Assembly (NCBI RefSeq): GCF_000799715.1
Contig: NZ_JUHG01000018.1
Location: 186,001 to 250,000, forward strand
DNA length: 64,000 nucleotides
From: Martinezella rhizogenes
GTDB taxonomy: Bacteria; Pseudomonadota; Alphaproteobacteria; Rhizobiales; Rhizobiaceae
Reading direction: 5' to 3'
Shown here: positions 25,970 to 34,536 of the stretch, in pieces
Layout of the letters: every line of letters begins with the position of its first letter
Position numbering within the stretch: position 1 is the stretch's first letter
Program-made: the position numbers and the translations under genes
The notes under the pieces: model-generated
What the model was told of the DNA's origin: nothing
Seen by the model: only the letters and a program-made list of their open reading frames with translations
Database searches by the model: none

Positions 25970-26923
25970 TCAACGACCGTTTGCACGCTTTTCAGCGTGA
26001 AGACCGAGCATATACATCGCCACTGTCGCCCCTGCAATGGCGGTGATGTCGGCATGGTCATAGGCCGGTGATACCTCAACGACATCGGCGCCCCTGATAT
26101 CGAGCTGATGCAGGCGCTGCAGCGTCGACAGGATTTTCGCGCTTGACGGCCCACCGGCCACGGGCGTCCCCGTGCCCGGCGCATAGGCCGGGTCGAGGCA
26201 GTCGATATCGAATGTCAGGTAGGTGGGCGCGCCCCTGGTATGGGTGATGATGGTCGACGCGATATCGGCGGCGCTCATATCCTCGACCTCGTGGCCATGG
26301 AGAACCCGGATGCCGTAGTTCTCCGGCGCATGGGTGCGTATGCCGATCTGGATTGAGCGGTCGGGATCGATCAGGCCATCGCGGGCGGCGCGGGCAACGA
26401 AGGAGCCGTGATCGATGCGCCTGCCATCGTCGAACCAGGTATCCTGATGCGCGTCGAACTGCACCAGCGCCAGCGGGCCATACTTGGCGGCATGCGCTTT
26501 GAGCAAAGGCCAGGTGACGAAATGATCACCGCCGAGCGTCAGAAGAAAAGCGCCGCTGTCGAGGATCGTGTTTGCTTGGGCTTCGATCGCCGCCGGCGTC
26601 TCCTGGTGATTGCCGTAATCGAGCAAGCAATCGCCATAGTCGATGACGGACATCTCGGCAAAGAGATCGCGGTTGAAGGGGTATTGTGGGTCGTTGTCGA
26701 AGATCGCGGAGGCGCGGCGGATTGCCTGCGGCCCGAAGCGCGTTCCCGGCCGATTGGAGGTGGCCGCATCGAAGGGGATGCCCCAGACGACGGCATCGAC
26801 GCCTTCGAGCGATTTGGTGAAGCGGCGGCGCATGAAGGAGAGCGCGCCGGCGAAAGTCGGGTCGCTGGCGGCGGATGTCAGGCTGGTCGTTGTAAAGGCA
26901 TGATCGATCGACGTGCTCGGCAC
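25970..26923 (-). CDS. speB: Agmatinase (ureohydrolase family)
   Basis: A 317-residue ureohydrolase with the binuclear manganese site motifs: GGDHFVTWP, FDAHQDTW and DIDCLDPAYAPGTGTP. It hydrolyses agmatine to putrescine and urea; related activities such as guanidinobutyrase cannot be excluded from sequence. The order rplM-rpsI-(small ORF)-speB-argC is familiar in rhizobial chromosomes. Here it is leftward and likely expressed with argC. Confidence 0.88.
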   Translation of the reverse strand: MPSTSIDHAFTTTSLTSAASDPTFAGALSFMRRRFTKSLEGVDAVVWGIPFDAATSNRPGTRFGPQAIRRASAIFDNDPQYPFNRDLFAEMSVIDYGDCLLDYGNHQETPAAIEAQANTILDSGAFLLTLGGDHFVTWPLLKAHAAKYGPLALVQFDAHQDTWFDDGRRIDHGSFVARAARDGLIDPDRSIQIGIRTHAPENYGIRVLHGHEVEDMSAADIASTIITHTRGAPTYLTFDIDCLDPAYAPGTGTPVAGGPSSAKILSTLQRLHQLDIRGADVVEVSPAYDHADITAIAGATVAMYMLGLHAEKRANGR

Positions 26924-26997
26924 GGATTTCTCCTTCGGTTAGGCTGAAAGCACAGGCTAGCTCGACGCGCGCAAGCATCCATGCCTGCAAGGCTTTG

Positions 26998-27270
26998 CTA
27001 TTTGCTGGCTGGAGCTGAGCATTGGTAGACCTGCTTGACGCAAGCGATTTTCGGCGTGGAGCATTTGGCTTTTCCGTCGCTGAGGGTGCAGACCGAGCAT
27101 TGATCGGTGAACTCCTTGCAATCCGGATTGGCCTGTATGAATTCCTTCATGCTTTCCATCTGCGCTTGCTCTTGCGTTGTCGGCTGCGGAGCGTCCGCCG
27201 AAAGGGCAGGCGAGATGCCCGATATCACAAGCAGAAATGCCAGGATCAATCCAGCTATCGTCCGTGTCAT
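26998..27270 (-). CDS. Small Cys-rich secreted hypothetical protein
   Basis: A 90-residue protein with a signal peptide (MTRTIAGLILAFLLVISGISPALSA). The mature domain holds six Cys in about 40 residues (NPDCKEF, DQCSVCT, AKCS, IACVKQVYQC), suggesting three disulfides in the periplasm. The frame is open to 27399, but the start at 27270 fits the signal peptide. It sits between rpsI and speB. No family is recognised, and nothing suggests a toxin or metal role except the cysteine content. Confidence 0.65.
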   Translation of the reverse strand: MTRTIAGLILAFLLVISGISPALSADAPQPTTQEQAQMESMKEFIQANPDCKEFTDQCSVCTLSDGKAKCSTPKIACVKQVYQCSAPASK

Positions 27271-27361
27271 CCTGAAGCTCCTCCATGGGTGATGCGGGAG
27301 TTTGCCATAAAATGCGCGCTTTGCCTGCATGGCGATGTGGCATACGTCAAAAAAGATCAGG

Positions 27362-27397
27362 AAAAACAAAAAAGGCCGGGCAAAGCCCGGCCTTTCC
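27362..27397 (-). terminator. Terminator of the rplM-rpsI operon
   Basis: A GC-rich stem, GGCCGGGC with GCCCGGCC and a 3-4 base loop, is flanked by A-runs on the plus strand. On the minus strand this reads as a hairpin followed by a T-run. It lies 24 bases downstream of the rpsI stop. Confidence 0.88.
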
Positions 27398-27420
27398 AAA
27401 ATCCGATCTCGGATAAGCGA

Positions 27421-27888
27421 TTAACGCTTCGAGAACTGGAACGAACGGCGAGCCTTGGCGCGGCCGTACTTCTTGCGTTCGACGACGCGGCTGTCGCGGG
27501 TCAGGAAGCCGCCCTTCTTCAGGACCGGGCGCAGGCCCGGTTCGAAGTAGGTCAGAGCCTTGGACAGGCCGTGACGAACAGCACCGGCCTGGCCGGAAAG
27601 ACCACCACCGGCAACGGTGGCAATGATGTCGAACTGGCCATCGCGGGCAGCAGCGAAGATCGGCTGGCGCAGAATCATCTGGAGGACCGGACGGGCGAAA
27701 TAAGCCGTGTAGTCCTTGCCGTTGACGATGATCTTGCCAGAGCCGGCCTTGAGCCAAACGCGGGCAACTGCGTCCTTGCGCTTGCCGGTCGCGTAGGAGC
27801 GACCGAGCGAGTCAACCTTGCGGACGTGAACGGGAGCAGCTGCTTCCGATACCGTGCCGAGATCCTTCAGGGAAGAGAGATCAGCCAT
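27421..27888 (-). CDS. rpsI: 30S ribosomal protein S9
   Basis: A 155-residue S9. Features are the core SYATGKRKDAVARVWLKAGSGKI, the GGGLSGQAGAVRHG loop and the conserved tail RKKYGRAKARRSFQFSKR, whose last residues reach the P-site tRNA. The N-terminal extension of about 25 residues is usual for alphaproteobacteria. It lies 2 bases after rplM. Confidence 0.97.
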   Translation of the reverse strand: MADLSSLKDLGTVSEAAAPVHVRKVDSLGRSYATGKRKDAVARVWLKAGSGKIIVNGKDYTAYFARPVLQMILRQPIFAAARDGQFDIIATVAGGGLSGQAGAVRHGLSKALTYFEPGLRPVLKKGGFLTRDSRVVERKKYGRAKARRSFQFSKR

Positions 27889-27890
27889 TA

Positions 27891-28355
27891 TCAGGCGCTC
27901 CTTACGTTCTTCTTGTTCAGCTTGGCCACGTCGAGAACGACTGGCTGCTGCGCTTCATGGGGATGGTTGGAGCCGGCGTAGACGCGCAGGTTCTTCATCT
28001 GGCGACGGCCGAGCGGGCCGCGGGGAACCATGCGTTCGACAGCCTTTTCGACGACGCGCTCCGGGAAGCGGCCTTCGATGATCTGACGAGCGGTACGCTC
28101 CTTGATGCCGCCGGCATAACCGGTGTGCCAGTAGTAAACCTTGTCTTCGTACTTCTTGCCGGTCAGAACGATCTTGTCGGCATTGATAACGATGACGTTG
28201 TCGCCGTCGTCGACGTGCGGCGTAAAGGTAGCCTTATGCTTGCCACGCAGACGCATAGCGATGATAGAAGCGAGACGACCAACGACAAGCCCTTCGGCGT
28301 CGATGAGAATCCACTTCTTCTCCACCTCTGCAGGCTTCTGGGAGAAGGTTGCCAT
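27891..28355 (-). CDS. rplM: 50S ribosomal protein L13
   Basis: A 154-residue L13 with the WILIDAEGLVVGRLAS start, GDNVIVINADKIVLTG, the HTGYAGGIK segment, and MVPRGPLGRRQMKNLRVYAGSNHPHEAQQP. This is the first gene of the two-gene ribosomal operon, with a leader of over 100 bases before it. No L13-binding structure in the leader was recognised with certainty. Confidence 0.97.
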   Translation of the reverse strand: MATFSQKPAEVEKKWILIDAEGLVVGRLASIIAMRLRGKHKATFTPHVDDGDNVIVINADKIVLTGKKYEDKVYYWHTGYAGGIKERTARQIIEGRFPERVVEKAVERMVPRGPLGRRQMKNLRVYAGSNHPHEAQQPVVLDVAKLNKKNVRSA

Positions 28356-28594
28356 GTTGTATACTCTCTTTTAGGACCCTGGACCCGAGGGCATCAGGGC
28401 GTTTCTTGTTGCTTGGTTTGGCGAGCGAAACGAACGCCAAAAAAGAAAACGGCCCGGAAAGGCTGTGATCTGGGGCGGCTTATAGAGAGAATGTGCAAGA
28501 AGGTCAATATGATCGATTTTGACACTTGTAAAAATCACAAAGCAAAATCAGCATGTTACCTATAGGGTATTTATATACCACATACTTTTTGGCC

Positions 28595-29431
28595 TCAAAC
28601 CAGCTTCAGAATCAGAACGCCCGCGGCAATGATCGCGCCGGCGATGTAGCGCCAGATGCTCGACCGCTCTTTTAGAATGACCACGGAAATCACCAGCGCA
28701 AACAGGATCGAGGTTTCCCGCAGTGCCGCGACGGTGGCGACGGGCGCCTTTGTCATCGCCCATAACGCCAGGCCATAGGATGCGATGGAGCCGGCGCCGC
28801 CGATCAGGCCGCGCCACCAATTATAGCGGACATGGGCGGTCACGGCGTTCACGCCGCGCTGCGAGATCGCCCAGGCGAACAGGAGTACCGGCGGCAGAAG
28901 CGACATCCATAGCGTATAGGATATGGAGTTGCCCGATAGCCGCGCGCCGATGCCGTCGACATAGGTATAGGTGGCGATCACCACGGAATTGGAAAGCGCG
29001 AGCTTGATGGCTGTCCGCCCGCCCTTACGCGCTTCGAAGGCCAGCGTCATGATGCCTGCGCAGATGGTCATGATGCCGAGTACGGCGCCGCCCGACAGGC
29101 TCTCCTTGAGGATGAAGCCGCTGGTCGCCGCGATGATCATCGGCGCAACGCCGCGCATCAGGGGGTAGACGAGGCCGATATCGCCGGCGCGATAGGCGGC
29201 GGCCACCAGCTGGAAATAGGCGAACTGCAGGATCGCCGACGCGCCGATGAACGGCCACGCGGCGGAGGCTGGCAGCGGCAGAAATGCTAGGAAGGGCAGG
29301 GCCGTCGCCGCGCCGCCGGCCGAAACCAATGCCGCATCGAGCGACTTGTCAGTGCCGGCCTTGATGATCGCATTCCAGGTCGCGTGCAGCAGGGCGCCGA
29401 AAAGGACAAGAGCGACGACGTCAAGAGACAC
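28595..29431 (-). CDS. EamA/DMT family transporter
   Basis: A 278-residue membrane protein with ten hydrophobic helices in two EamA repeats. The first repeat carries LHATWNAIIK and AYRAGDIGLVYPLMRGVAPMI; the second ends ATVAALRETSILFALVISVVILKE, a signature of the family. Such drug/metabolite transporters often export amino acids or other metabolites; the substrate is unknown. The start is taken as GTG at 29431 with GAGG just upstream. An in-frame TTG at 29464 is less likely. Confidence 0.85.
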   Translation of the reverse strand: MSLDVVALVLFGALLHATWNAIIKAGTDKSLDAALVSAGGAATALPFLAFLPLPASAAWPFIGASAILQFAYFQLVAAAYRAGDIGLVYPLMRGVAPMIIAATSGFILKESLSGGAVLGIMTICAGIMTLAFEARKGGRTAIKLALSNSVVIATYTYVDGIGARLSGNSISYTLWMSLLPPVLLFAWAISQRGVNAVTAHVRYNWWRGLIGGAGSIASYGLALWAMTKAPVATVAALRETSILFALVISVVILKERSSIWRYIAGAIIAAGVLILKLV

Positions 29432-30325
29432 GGAAACCTCAAGGAAATAGGCGCTAGCGGGCAAAAACTTGATAATTTGTGGTTATCGCGCCGCCATTTG
29501 ATCCTCAATGCACCAAAAAGCAACAGATAAGCCGGTCCATGGTTTGTCGACCATATTGCCGCGCTATCGATCGGCGGAAAATACGCCGGCTCCGTCGTTT
29601 CCTATCCGTTCTATTTTCGATACTCAACTATGAGGTGTTTCTAATGCATGTGGGTATGAAGCGAGAACAAAAATTGGATGTCGAGTGAACGCATTGTGGC
29701 GGCCGTCGTCGATGGGTGCTCAAAGCGCTGTGAAAATACCGAAGAGAAATAGCGTTAATCAATTTGGCGATCCGGCTTCGTCCGGTCTCCGTCGTCTGGA
29801 GAATGACACGTATGCCGAGGCATGAAAGGCGGTAAGCGGAGATAGATGCGGGCAAAACTCAAGCGCAATAACATATCGGCGCGACGCTGGCTTTTTCTAG
29901 AGAAATCAACTAGCATTCTCAACTGAGACAACAAAAAGTAATATTTATTGTAGAATAAGTGATTTTTAACCACGCTCTTTTTTCGCAGTAAATTCATGTG
30001 ATAGCATATATCGTCCGTTCGCAATCGGGCCTCATTCTGTAACTCATTATAAGATTTCACTAATTCACCTCTGAATGAATAGTGAACAAAAATCGCATTT
30101 CATGAGAACACAACCCGCCAACTGGAACGGGCGTGATTGAAAGCGCTTTGGGCGCGACCCCAAAAATCCTATGCGCCAGAAACTATTTTACGTTGCGACA
30201 GGCCAGGTATGGCGACAGCGGCCGACCTGATTCGAATCCGGGCGCGGAAACAAATAGAGAGAAAGATTCGGAGCAATCAGATGCTTGCAGGGGTTGCGAT
30301 TAATCTTATCGGCGATAAAAATTTT
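29432..30325. other. Long AT-richer intergenic region
   Basis: About 890 bases with lower GC than the surroundings, especially at 29860-30080. It has no gene I can name. It contains the weak leftward frame at 29755-30060, listed separately, and a rightward open frame at 30137-30367 that lacks a ribosome site. The 5' promoter of the EamA gene should lie at its left edge. No inverted-repeat mobile element or transposase remnant was recognised. Confidence 0.5.
29755..30060 (-). CDS. Doubtful orphan ORF in AT-rich DNA
   Basis: A possible 101-residue basic protein starting GTG-AAA-TCT (MKSYNELQNEAR), preceded by a good ribosome site, AGAGGTGA, 4 bases upstream. The first 55 residues are Lys/Asn/Tyr-rich from AT-rich codons; the last 45 look like random high-GC translation. 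No family is recognised. It may be a real strain-specific gene, a decayed acquired gene, or chance. Confidence 0.25.
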   Translation of the reverse strand: MKSYNELQNEARLRTDDICYHMNLLRKKSVVKNHLFYNKYYFLLSQLRMLVDFSRKSQRRADMLLRLSFARIYLRLPPFMPRHTCHSPDDGDRTKPDRQID

Positions 30326-30652
30326 TCATCGCCGAAGGAAAATATCGTCGTCGTCGAAGTCGGTTGATGGTCGGCAGGTATAGACGGGGCAATTGGCCCG
30401 GTCTTTGGTCGGCATGTAGTCCTGATAGGCATAGTAGCCGGCATTGCAGGCATTGCTATCCGAGACGTAGCGATCGTAGAGCGTCATGTTGCGGACCCTC
30501 GTGGATGGATATCGCATGATGACGGCCCGTTCGCGGTTGATGATTGCCCTGGCCTCGGCGCAGGTGAAGGACATTGCATTGTAGCGTGATATCGCCAATG
30601 CCGGCGTGGTGGCCGAGGTGATCAGCAAGCCCAGCAGGATGATTTTTTTCAT
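30326..30652 (-). CDS. Small secreted protein with conserved cysteines
   Basis: A 108-residue protein with a signal peptide (MKKIILLGLLITSATTPALA). The mature domain contains FTCAEARAIINRERAVIMRYPS, DSNACNAGYYAYQDYMPTKDRANCPVYTC and an acidic DDDDIF tail. Four Cys may form two disulfides. I recall similar hypothetical proteins in rhizobia but no assigned function. An imperfect inverted repeat (TCGGCGAT / ATCGCCGA, 30309-30335) overlaps the stop codon and may act in termination, though no clear T-run follows. The start at 30652 is set by the signal peptide. Confidence 0.68.
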   Translation of the reverse strand: MKKIILLGLLITSATTPALAISRYNAMSFTCAEARAIINRERAVIMRYPSTRVRNMTLYDRYVSDSNACNAGYYAYQDYMPTKDRANCPVYTCRPSTDFDDDDIFLRR

Positions 30653-30765
30653 CGGGGCAATCCTCCCTGAAACTGTTATAATCCTTATATATACATCCAA
30701 AAGCGAAGCTTTGGCTTCCGGATTTGTGACAAAACACAAGTGTGATCGAATGGGGAGGCTCCGTG

Positions 30766-31194
30766 ATGAACCACGACCGTTATGATGATTCCTATATCGC
30801 CGATATCCTTTTGTCCGTGCGCACCATCGCGCTCGTCGGCGCATCACCCAATCCCGAGCGTCCGAGCAACGGCGTCATGGCCTATCTGTTGGCGCGGGGC
30901 TATCGCGTCATTCCGGTCAATCCCGGACAGGCCGGCAAGGAGATCCTCGGCCAATGGGTCTTCGGCCATCTATCCGACATCCCGGAGCCGGTGGACATGG
31001 TCGATGTCTTTCGCGCGCCGGAATATCTGCGATCGGTGGTCGAGGAGACGATCATGATCGAGCCGCGCCCGCCAGTCATCTGGGGCCAGCTCGGCGTGCG
31101 TGACGATGCTGCTGCGGCGAGGGCGGAAGCGGCCGGTGTCAAGGTCATCATGGACCGCTGCCCGGCCATCGAATATCCGCGACTGGTCGCCTGA
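30766..31194 (+). CDS. CoA-binding domain protein (YccU-like)
   Basis: A 142-residue single-domain Rossmann protein of the CoA_binding_2 family. TIALVGASPNPERPSNGVMAYLLARGYRVIPVNPG is the nucleotide-binding N-terminus, then VDMVDVFRAPEY and a PPVIWGQLGVRDDAAA segment. The DRCPAIEY end with Cys is conserved. The biological role of these small proteins is not established. A GGAGG site precedes the ATG at 30766. It lies about 170 bases before the methionine-synthesis gene. Confidence 0.85.
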   Translation: MNHDRYDDSYIADILLSVRTIALVGASPNPERPSNGVMAYLLARGYRVIPVNPGQAGKEILGQWVFGHLSDIPEPVDMVDVFRAPEYLRSVVEETIMIEPRPPVIWGQLGVRDDAAAARAEAAGVKVIMDRCPAIEYPRLVA

Positions 31195-31365
31195 CGCAGG
31201 CATAACGCTCATCCACGAGCACTGGCCATTTGTCGCGTGATATCAACGAAAGAGAGCAAGTTTTTCCTGTAAGAGGAAGAGCTTGGAAATCTTCGCGGTT
31301 ACCTTTCAGATCCGAGGCGCTATGATCCTGTCATCGCGATAATAATGTTGACGGGAGGAAAGATC

Positions 31366-32649
31366 ATGGCGACGAACAATCCGGGTTTCGACACACTGGC
31401 GATCCATGCGGGCGCGCAGCCGGACCCGACGACGGGTGCCCGCGCGACGCCGATTTACCAGACCACCTCCTTCGTCTTCCAGGATGCGGATCATGCCGCA
31501 GCGCTCTTCGGGCTGCAGCAGTTCGGCAATATCTATACCCGCATCATGAACCCAACCCAGGCGGTGCTGGAGGAGAGGGTGGCGGCCCTCGAAGGCGGCA
31601 CGGCGGGCCTTGCCGTTGCCTCCGGCCATGCCGCTCAAATGATCGTTTTCCACACTATCATGCAGCCGGGCGACAATTTCGTCGCGGCCAAGCGGCTCTA
31701 CGGCGGCTCGATCAATCAGTTCGGCCATTCCTTCCAGAATTTCGATTGGCATGTTCGCTGGGCTGATTCCGATGATCCCGCCACGTTCGAAGCACAAATC
31801 GACGGACGCACCCGCGCCATCTTCATTGAAAGTCTCGCCAATCCCGGCGGCACTTTCGTGGATATCGCGGCGATCGCGGCGATCGCTCGCAAGCATGGCC
31901 TGCCGCTGATCGTCGACAATACCTTGGCAAGCCCCTATCTCATCCGGCCGCTGGAGCATGGCGCCGATATCGTCGTGCATTCCCTGACCAAATTCATCGG
32001 CGGTCACGGCAATTCCATGGGCGGCATCATCATCGACGGCGGCACCTTCGACTGGTCCGCGTCGGGCAACTATCCAATGCTGTCGACGCCGAGGCCGGAA
32101 TATAATGGCATTGTGCTGCACGCGACCTTTGGCAATTTCGCGTTCGCCATCGCCTGCCGGGTCCTTGGCCTGCGTGATCTCGGCCCCGCTATTTCCCCCT
32201 TCAACGCCTTCCTGATCCTGACCGGCATCGAAACACTGCCGCTGCGCATGCAGCGCCATTCCGACAATGCGATTACGGTCGCACGCTGGCTGAAGGGGCA
32301 GGACAAGGTGGCCTGGGTGAATTATGCCGGCCTGGAGGATCACCCGAACCATGCGCTGCAACAGCGCTATTCGCCGAAGGGCGCGGGCTCCGTCTTCACC
32401 TTCGGCCTGAAGGGCGGCTATGAGGCGGGCAAGGGCTTCGTGGAAGCCCTGGAACTCTTCTCCCATCTCGCCAATATCGGCGACACGCGCTCGCTGGTCA
32501 TCCACCCGGCCTCCACAACGCACAAACAGCTCACCGACGAGCAGAAGATTGGCGCCGGTGCCGGTCCTGACGTCGTGCGGCTGTCGATCGGCATCGAGGA
32601 TGTGAAGGACATCATCGCCGATCTGGAGCAGGCCCTGGCGAAGGTTTGA
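31366..32649 (+). CDS. O-acetylhomoserine aminocarboxypropyltransferase (sulfhydrylase)
   Basis: A 427-residue PLP enzyme of the Cys/Met metabolism class. It makes homocysteine (or methionine) from O-acetylhomoserine and sulfide (or methanethiol). It starts TLAIHAGAQPDPTTGARATPIYQTTSFVF and has YTRIMNPTQAVLEERVAALEGG. The Schiff-base lysine is Lys209 in HSLTKFIGGHG. The length of about 427, against about 390 for cystathionine enzymes, favours the MetY type. GGGAGG precedes the ATG at 31366. No SAM-II riboswitch was recognisable upstream. Confidence 0.9.
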   Translation: MATNNPGFDTLAIHAGAQPDPTTGARATPIYQTTSFVFQDADHAAALFGLQQFGNIYTRIMNPTQAVLEERVAALEGGTAGLAVASGHAAQMIVFHTIMQPGDNFVAAKRLYGGSINQFGHSFQNFDWHVRWADSDDPATFEAQIDGRTRAIFIESLANPGGTFVDIAAIAAIARKHGLPLIVDNTLASPYLIRPLEHGADIVVHSLTKFIGGHGNSMGGIIIDGGTFDWSASGNYPMLSTPRPEYNGIVLHATFGNFAFAIACRVLGLRDLGPAISPFNAFLILTGIETLPLRMQRHSDNAITVARWLKGQDKVAWVNYAGLEDHPNHALQQRYSPKGAGSVFTFGLKGGYEAGKGFVEALELFSHLANIGDTRSLVIHPASTTHKQLTDEQKIGAGAGPDVVRLSIGIEDVKDIIADLEQALAKV

Positions 32650-32758
32650 CGCGCGCCAACCACTTTCTCGGTTTACGGCCTCGTGGAGATCGCAATTTCG
32701 TTGCAATTGGTCCGCTACAACTTTAGCGACGAATTGAAACGGTGAGCTCCAGAAAACC

Positions 32759-33826
32759 ATGACCTCAAGATTGCGCGTAGCGGTCCTCTTTGGCGGACAG
32801 TCCTCAGAACACGATGTTTCCCTCCTGTCCGCCCGCAACGTCATAAAAGCAATCGATGTCGAGAAATACGAGATCGTGCCGATCGTCATAAGCCGTGATG
32901 GACGATGGTTGCTGATCGATCTGGAAGGGAGCTCTCTGCCTGACCCAGTCGCTTATGCTGGTCTTGAAGTCTGCCTGCTGCCGGGCGGCAAGGGCCGGAT
33001 TCTTGCTGTCAGCGATCCGGCCGGGCCGCGAGAGTTGCCGGCGATAGATATCCTGTTCCCGGTCCTGCACGGTCTCTATGGCGAGGATGGCTCCATCCAG
33101 GGCCTCGCCCGTATGATCGGCGTTCCCTTGGTCGGCTGTGGCATCCTTGGATCGGCAACCGCCATCGACAAGGATATCGCCAAGCGCCTGCTGCGCGACG
33201 CCGGCCTGCCGGTTGCCCGTTCGATCACCGTCAGACCTGGCGATCACCCTTCGTTTGAAGAGGCGGCGAGCAAGTTGGGATCGCCGATCTTTGTCAAGCC
33301 GGTGCGACAGGGCTCTTCCGTCGGCGTCAGCAAGGCGGCGAACGCCGACGAATTTCGAGCAGCGCTCGTCGAAGCGTTCAAGCATGACGACAAGGTTCTG
33401 ATAGAGGAGTTCGTCAAGGCGCGTGAAATCGAATGCGCCGTCCTGGAGCAGACCGATGGGACGCTGTTTGTTTCCCTGCCGGGCGAGATCGTCACCGGCC
33501 AGGACCACAGCTTCTATACCTATGAAGCAAAATATATCGATGAAGATGGCGCCGTGACTCGCGTGCCGGCAGAATTGCCTGCCGATCTGACCCAGCGTCT
33601 TCGCGAGCTCTCGCAGGATGCGTTTCGTGCATTGGGCTGCGAAAGTCTCGCGCGTGTCGATTTCTTCGTAAGGCCGGACATGAGCATGGTGGTGAACGAG
33701 GTCAACACGATGCCGGGCTTCACCAATATCAGCATGTATCCCAAGGCCATGGAAGCGAGCGGGATTTCCTATCCAGTGCTCGTCGACCGGCTGATCGAAC
33801 ACGGGCTTGCAAGAGGCGGGCGATAA
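32759..33826 (+). CDS. ddl: D-alanine--D-alanine ligase
   Basis: A 355-residue ATP-grasp ligase that joins two D-alanines for peptidoglycan precursors. The N-terminal FGGQSSEHDVSLLSARNV, the central VFPVLHGLYGEDGSIQGL, and the ATP-grasp segments VKPVRQGSSVGVSKA and EVNTMPGFTNISMYPK are all present. It is DdlA-like and lies outside a cell-division (mur) cluster. Rhizobia often have another copy there, so this may be a second ligase. Confidence 0.93.
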   Translation: MTSRLRVAVLFGGQSSEHDVSLLSARNVIKAIDVEKYEIVPIVISRDGRWLLIDLEGSSLPDPVAYAGLEVCLLPGGKGRILAVSDPAGPRELPAIDILFPVLHGLYGEDGSIQGLARMIGVPLVGCGILGSATAIDKDIAKRLLRDAGLPVARSITVRPGDHPSFEEAASKLGSPIFVKPVRQGSSVGVSKAANADEFRAALVEAFKHDDKVLIEEFVKAREIECAVLEQTDGTLFVSLPGEIVTGQDHSFYTYEAKYIDEDGAVTRVPAELPADLTQRLRELSQDAFRALGCESLARVDFFVRPDMSMVVNEVNTMPGFTNISMYPKAMEASGISYPVLVDRLIEHGLARGGR

Positions 33827-33910
33827 CCGGATTGTTGTTCTTCAACGTCGCGGAGTTGACCAGATGCGAGACATTACGACAGCCCGTTTCGAGCTCGGCA
33901 TGAGGGATTT

Positions 33911-34255
33911 ATGACAACATATTTACGATTGGATACCGCCGGCATCGAACCGGAAACGGGCGCGCCGGCCGAGGATCGGGTCATTTCCGGAGCGCCGGAA
34001 TTTCGCACCTGGAATGCCGAGGAGGCCGATGGCGGGCTCTATGCGGGCATCTGGGAGGCGACGCCGGGCAAATGGAAGATCGTCTATGACGAGTGGGAAT
34101 ATTTCCACATCCTCTCCGGCCATTCGGTGGTAACTGCCGAGAATGGCGAGACTTTTCACCTGCGTGCCGGCGACCGGATGATTCTAAGGCCCGGCTTCAA
34201 GGGGACCTGGGAAGTCATTGAAACGACTCGCAAGGACTATGTGATCCGCCTCTGA
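33911..34255 (+). CDS. Cupin domain (DUF861-type) protein
   Basis: A 114-residue small beta-barrel protein of the Cupin_3 group. GLYAGIWEATPGKWKIVYDEWEYFHILSGHSVVTAENGETFHLRAGDRMILRPGFKGTWEV covers both cupin motifs with the Glu and His of a metal site partly kept. The family includes sugar-acid and (S)-ureidoglycine-related enzymes and many of unknown role. The function here is unknown. A terminator follows 42 bases after the stop. Confidence 0.8.
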   Translation: MTTYLRLDTAGIEPETGAPAEDRVISGAPEFRTWNAEEADGGLYAGIWEATPGKWKIVYDEWEYFHILSGHSVVTAENGETFHLRAGDRMILRPGFKGTWEVIETTRKDYVIRL

Positions 34256-34297
34256 AAGCGCTTCGGATTCCGTCGCGAAGCCAGTTGAATCAAAACA

Positions 34298-34337
34298 TGA
34301 AGACCGGTGTCGAATCAATGCGCGCCGGTCTTTTTCA
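34298..34337 (+). terminator. Terminator after the cupin gene
   Basis: AAGACCGG (34300-34307) pairs with CCGGTCTTT (34325-34333), followed by a T-run. It insulates the pst operon from upstream reading. Confidence 0.82.
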
Positions 34338-34397
34338 TGCGGTCCTCGGGGCGGCCGTTTCCATTGCCACAGGTTGTGTCACCGGGCTTTCACCAAA

Positions 34398-34415
34398 CTG
34401 TCATCAAACTGAAAC
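34398..34415 (+). promoter_or_regulatory. Pho box (PhoB-binding site) upstream of pstS
   Basis: The site reads CTGTCAT-CAAA-CTGAAAC, two 7-base half repeats spaced 11 bases apart, a very close match to the Pho box consensus. It lies about 120 bases before the pstS start, so PhoB should activate the operon under phosphate limitation. Confidence 0.88.
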
Positions 34416-34536
34416 ACTGCGCCTTTAGACGCATCACTGTCGCCAGGAGATTCAGGTGGGCGTTACCAACCGATGGGACACCCCGCGCCAGACTCCTGCT
34501 CGCCATCCTTTCATCACTTGAGGAAGTGAGTCTAAC

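Noticed and set aside
30137..30367. Rightward 76-codon open frame
   Set aside because: No ribosome site, no family match, and its end overlaps the stop of a convincing leftward secreted-protein gene.
31195..31365. Possible SAM-II (metA motif) riboswitch upstream of the O-acetylhomoserine sulfhydrylase gene
   Set aside because: SAM-II is expected in alphaproteobacteria before such genes, but the sequence does not show the conserved pseudoknot wording.
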